From Shimia sp040370365 (lineage in GTDB: Bacteria > Pseudomonadota > Alphaproteobacteria > Rhodobacterales > Rhodobacteraceae): a stretch of 64,000 bases of DNA. Within the stretch, counting starts at the first letter, position 1. The number at the start of each line of letters is the position of its first letter. The notes beneath the pieces were generated by a model. The model was not told the DNA's origin and did no database searches. It was given only the letters and a program-made list of their open reading frames with translations. The DNA lies in NCBI RefSeq assembly GCF_040370365.1, contig NZ_BAABWQ010000003.1, positions 434,001 through 498,000 of the forward strand, read 5' to 3'. The position numbers and the translations under genes were made by a program. Positions 61,593 through 64,000 of this stretch are shown piece after piece.

Positions 61593-62438
61593 ATGACAAT
61601 GGACTACAAATCTTTGCTGTGCATCCTTACGGACTCCGAGCTCTCGAACGTGCCTTTACAGCAAGGTATTTCACTTGCTGCATCCAGAGATGCGCATTTG
61701 GACGTCCTTGCCCTAGGCGTGGATCGGTCCCAAACGGGATATTTTTACGCAGGTGCGGACGCCCTTTTGATGCAGGAAATGCTCAATCGCGCCCATGAAG
61801 AAGCTGATGCTATCCACTCCAAAGCGGAGGCCGCATTGCGAAACGCGGGTATTCAGTGGGGATGTGACAAGGGGGTGGCTCAGATCGCTGATTTGGGTCG
61901 GCACGTGGCGGCACGCGCACGATTTTCAGATCTTGTGATCTTGCCGAAACCCTACGGCAAGGACCGAGGGACCGAACTTGAACCCACATTGGAGGCGGCG
62001 ATTTTTGAGGGGCAGGCTCCGGTGCTGATGGTTCCTGACACATCGACCCCGATGACATCACCAAAAAAGATCTCCATTGGTTGGAACGAAAGTGCAGAAG
62101 CCTTGGTTGCGACCCGTGCCGCACTGCCATTCCTAAAAGCAGCCGATGTCGTGCACGTGGTCGTTATTGATCCCCCCACCCATGGGCCAAACCGGTCTGA
62201 TCCCGGGGGTCTTTTGTCGCAGTTTCTGTCTCGCCATGGCGTGAAGGTTGAGGTGGACGTGCTATCCAAAACCCAACCTCGTGTGTCAGATGTGCTGCTC
62301 CGGCATGCCGCAGACGCCGACATCGATATGCTTGTGATGGGAGCTTACGGCCATTCGCGCTTCCGAGAAGCCATTCTCGGCGGCGCAACACGCAACATGT
62401 TGGAACACGCAACAATCCCAGTGTTCCTGGCACACTGA
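61593..62438 (+). CDS. Tandem universal stress protein
   Basis: A 281-residue protein with two Usp-type alpha/beta units. The first (to about residue 145) is less conserved; the second ends with the ATP-binding pattern GAYGHSRFREAILGGATRNMLEH followed by IPVFLAH. It shares the ccoN FNR box and lies next to fnrL, as do Usp genes in other Rhodobacteraceae; expression at low oxygen is inferred. Confidence 0.85.
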   Translation: MTMDYKSLLCILTDSELSNVPLQQGISLAASRDAHLDVLALGVDRSQTGYFYAGADALLMQEMLNRAHEEADAIHSKAEAALRNAGIQWGCDKGVAQIADLGRHVAARARFSDLVILPKPYGKDRGTELEPTLEAAIFEGQAPVLMVPDTSTPMTSPKKISIGWNESAEALVATRAALPFLKAADVVHVVVIDPPTHGPNRSDPGGLLSQFLSRHGVKVEVDVLSKTQPRVSDVLLRHAADADIDMLVMGAYGHSRFREAILGGATRNMLEHATIPVFLAH

Positions 62439-62523
62439 GGCTGCACGCAAACGACAGAAAACAAACCGATTCAAAACGGCGTCCACCTCTCATACAGCAA
62501 ATATATAGTGGTAACGCGTTGGA

Positions 62524-63264
62524 CTACGCCATCATACCGCCGTCGCTGTCGTCGCCCGCCTCGTCCAACAAGCGTTGAAAGTTTGGCACCGTCACATGAC
62601 GCTTGCCTTCCAATACAATCACGCCATCCCGCTTGAGGGCAGAAATCTGACGGCTCACAGTTTCCAAAGTCAACCCAAGGTAGTCGGCCATGGCTTCACG
62701 GGTCAGTGGCAGATCGAACACCATCGCGTCCGCTGTTCGCCCTAAATTCAACGACGCGTCACGACGTCCGATGATCGCCAATAGACTGGCGATCTTCTCC
62801 CTTGCCGTTTTGCGCCCCAAGACCAACATCCACTCGCGCGCAGCGTCCAATTCATCCAGCGTCATTTCAAGCAAGCGTTGTGCCACATGTGGCGTCTCGT
62901 TCATAAGCTTCTCAAAAGGCTTGCGGCGGAAGCAACACATGACGAGATCTGTTGTAGCCACAACGTCGTAGCTCGCAGAGTCACGCCCAGGGCGGCCCAT
63001 AAAATCGCTTGGTAACAACAAGCCAACCATCTGGGTTCTACCATCTTCCATCGTTTGCGTTAGAGACGCGATTCCCGAAACAACCGACCCCACAAATTCC
63101 ATCCGATCGCCGGACCAGATCACCGTTTGTCCAGCCTCAAAGCTTCGATAGAACTTTATCGCATCTAATTGCTCTAACTCATCTGCATCACAGCGCGCAC
63201 AAACGGCTCGATGTTTTATCGGGCAATTGTCACATCCCATGGACAGGTTGACGATTTCATTCAT
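62524..63264 (-). CDS. fnrL: FnrL, oxygen-sensing Crp/Fnr regulator
   Basis: A 246-residue transcription factor. Cysteines at 11, 14, 22 and 25 (GCDNCPIKHRAVCARC) and a further pair near 110 (LVMCCFRR) can bind the [4Fe-4S] cluster that senses oxygen. A Crp-type beta-roll is followed by the HTH LPLTREAMADYLGLTLETVSRQISALKRDG, with the E-SR recognition residues that read TTGAT-N4-ATCAA. An FNR box lies 21 bases upstream of its own start, which suggests autorepression together with activation of hemN. Confidence 0.95.
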   Translation of the reverse strand: MNEIVNLSMGCDNCPIKHRAVCARCDADELEQLDAIKFYRSFEAGQTVIWSGDRMEFVGSVVSGIASLTQTMEDGRTQMVGLLLPSDFMGRPGRDSASYDVVATTDLVMCCFRRKPFEKLMNETPHVAQRLLEMTLDELDAAREWMLVLGRKTAREKIASLLAIIGRRDASLNLGRTADAMVFDLPLTREAMADYLGLTLETVSRQISALKRDGVIVLEGKRHVTVPNFQRLLDEAGDDSDGGMMA

Positions 63265-63284
63265 GATCTGGCTCGCTCATCGAC

Positions 63285-63326
63285 TTGATCTGGGTCAAGG
63301 GAAGGCCTTGAACCGCCCTCTATAGC
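63285..63326 (+). promoter_or_regulatory. FNR box and -10 element of hemN
   Basis: TTGATCTGGGTCAA (63285-63298) and TATAGC (63321-63326). A start at about 63333 puts the box centre at -41.5 and coincides with the hemN ATG at 63334, so the mRNA would have essentially no leader. No Shine-Dalgarno sequence precedes the ATG. Confidence 0.7.
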
Positions 63327-63333
63327 TACGCCT

Positions 63334-64000
63334 ATGGAAACGGAAAAACAATTGGCGAAGCTGGGACTGTTCGACGCAAAGGTGCCGCGGTACACCAGCT
63401 ACCCCACAGCACCGCACTTCAACAACGACGTCACTCCACAGACCTATCAGGCCTGGATCGAAGCGATTCCGGTGGGCGCACAGGTCTCGCTTTACGTGCA
63501 TGTGCCATTTTGTCGCCGCTTATGTTGGTTCTGTGCGTGCCGTACTCAGGGCACCTCTACGTTGTCGCCGGTCGCCGCATATGTCGAAACACTGAAAGCT
63601 GAACTAAAAATTCTTAAGGCCAGTTTGCCAGAAGGTGTCTCACTGTCTCGTCTCCATTGGGGAGGCGGCACGCCAACATTGCTTAGCCCTGCCATGATGG
63701 AAGATCTCGCAGGAGCCATATTTGATGTGGCACCGATGGCGTCGACCAGTGAATTCTCTGTCGAAATCGACCCCAACGAAATCGACGAAGCCCGCCTGGC
63801 CGTGTTGGCCAAGGCCGGCATGAACCGCGCCTCTATCGGAGTGCAGGATTTTGACAACGAAATCCAACAAACCATCGGCCGCATCCAAGGTTATGACATA
63901 ACCCGAGACGCCGTTGATATGATCCGGGCACATGGCGTGCAAAGCGTAAATGCCGATATTCTTTTCGGACTGCCGCACCAAACCCAAGCGCGCATCACAG
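63334..64000 (+). CDS. hemN: Oxygen-independent coproporphyrinogen III oxidase (continues beyond window)
   Basis: Radical-SAM enzyme of anaerobic heme synthesis. About 222 codons are present from the ATG at 63334; full proteins are about 450 residues. The N-terminal PRYTSYPTAPHF and the cluster motif CRRLCWFC (CxxxCxxC), followed by WGGGTPTLL and RASIGVQDFD, are diagnostic. Controlled by the FNR box directly upstream. Confidence 0.96.
   Translation, partial: METEKQLAKLGLFDAKVPRYTSYPTAPHFNNDVTPQTYQAWIEAIPVGAQVSLYVHVPFCRRLCWFCACRTQGTSTLSPVAAYVETLKAELKILKASLPEGVSLSRLHWGGGTPTLLSPAMMEDLAGAIFDVAPMASTSEFSVEIDPNEIDEARLAVLAKAGMNRASIGVQDFDNEIQQTIGRIQGYDITRDAVDMIRAHGVQSVNADILFGLPHQTQARIT

Noticed and set aside
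1..64000. tRNA, rRNA, CRISPR arrays, insertion sequences, prophage or att sites
   Set aside because: No cloverleaf, repeat-spacer, transposase or integrase signature was noticed on reading; a tRNAscan or repeat search was not possible.

Overview
The window looks like a chromosomal segment of a marine alphaproteobacterium of the Rhodobacteraceae (Roseobacter group). The basis is the gene content and order: atpHAGDC without the Fo genes, ccoNOQP followed by ccoGHIS, a four-cysteine FnrL divergent from hemN, divergent hemE/hemC, an H-type lectin gene beside atpC, and Hint-domain and RTX proteins. Almost every gene belongs to a recognisable family. No tRNA, rRNA, CRISPR array, insertion sequence or prophage was seen. 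The annotation rests on reading the sequence only; no database search was run.

Layout. 1-6951: an alpha-galactoside uptake and hydrolysis locus (GH36 alpha-galactosidase cut by the window edge, two ABC permeases, binding protein, divergent IclR regulator and ATPase) with a palindromic operator between the two arms. 7139-8415: a lone unrecognised beta-rich protein with aerolysin-like character, then an H-type lectin. 8530-13435: the F1 ATP synthase operon with a promoter and terminator. 13805-20452: RTX-repeat protein, methyltransferase, glyoxalase II, clpA and a coupled M23 peptidase. 20459-29108: a MotA/ExbB-like plus OmpA-like stator pair with a very long coiled coil, ChaC-like protein, DUF2125, extensin-like protein, tyrosine and histidine biosynthesis genes, and a small unknown gene behind a full CtrA box. 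29359-34505: rpsD, an endonuclease/exonuclease/phosphatase protein, a duplicated-HTH regulator with its divergent VOC partner, a Hint protein and an LpxR-like outer-membrane protein.

34727-38934 holds a LuxR-type response regulator divergent from a periplasmic sulfite-oxidase-fold protein without cysteine and a large hybrid histidine kinase. I propose that these three form one signalling system. 39158-43716 is an acyl-CoA degradation operon (SCP-x thiolase, two MaoC half-hydratases, acyl-CoA dehydrogenase, CoA transferase). 43795-52152 carries hemE, hemC, hemF, an SDR, an RsmC-like methyltransferase, clpS (about 30 kb from clpA), a HAD hydrolase and a D-Ala-D-Ala carboxypeptidase with a SPOR domain.

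52237-64000 is a low-oxygen respiration island: ccoGHIS, an AraC regulator, ccoNOQP, a tandem universal stress protein, fnrL and hemN. Four FNR-type boxes (56555, 57867, 61473, 63285) tie it together. The one at 57867 faces a long leader upstream of the AraC gene. The one at 63285 is placed so that hemN mRNA would be essentially leaderless. The strongest candidates for something undescribed are the cysteine-free three-gene signalling system, the aerolysin-like protein at 7139, the orphan FNR promoter, and the coiled-coil stator pair.
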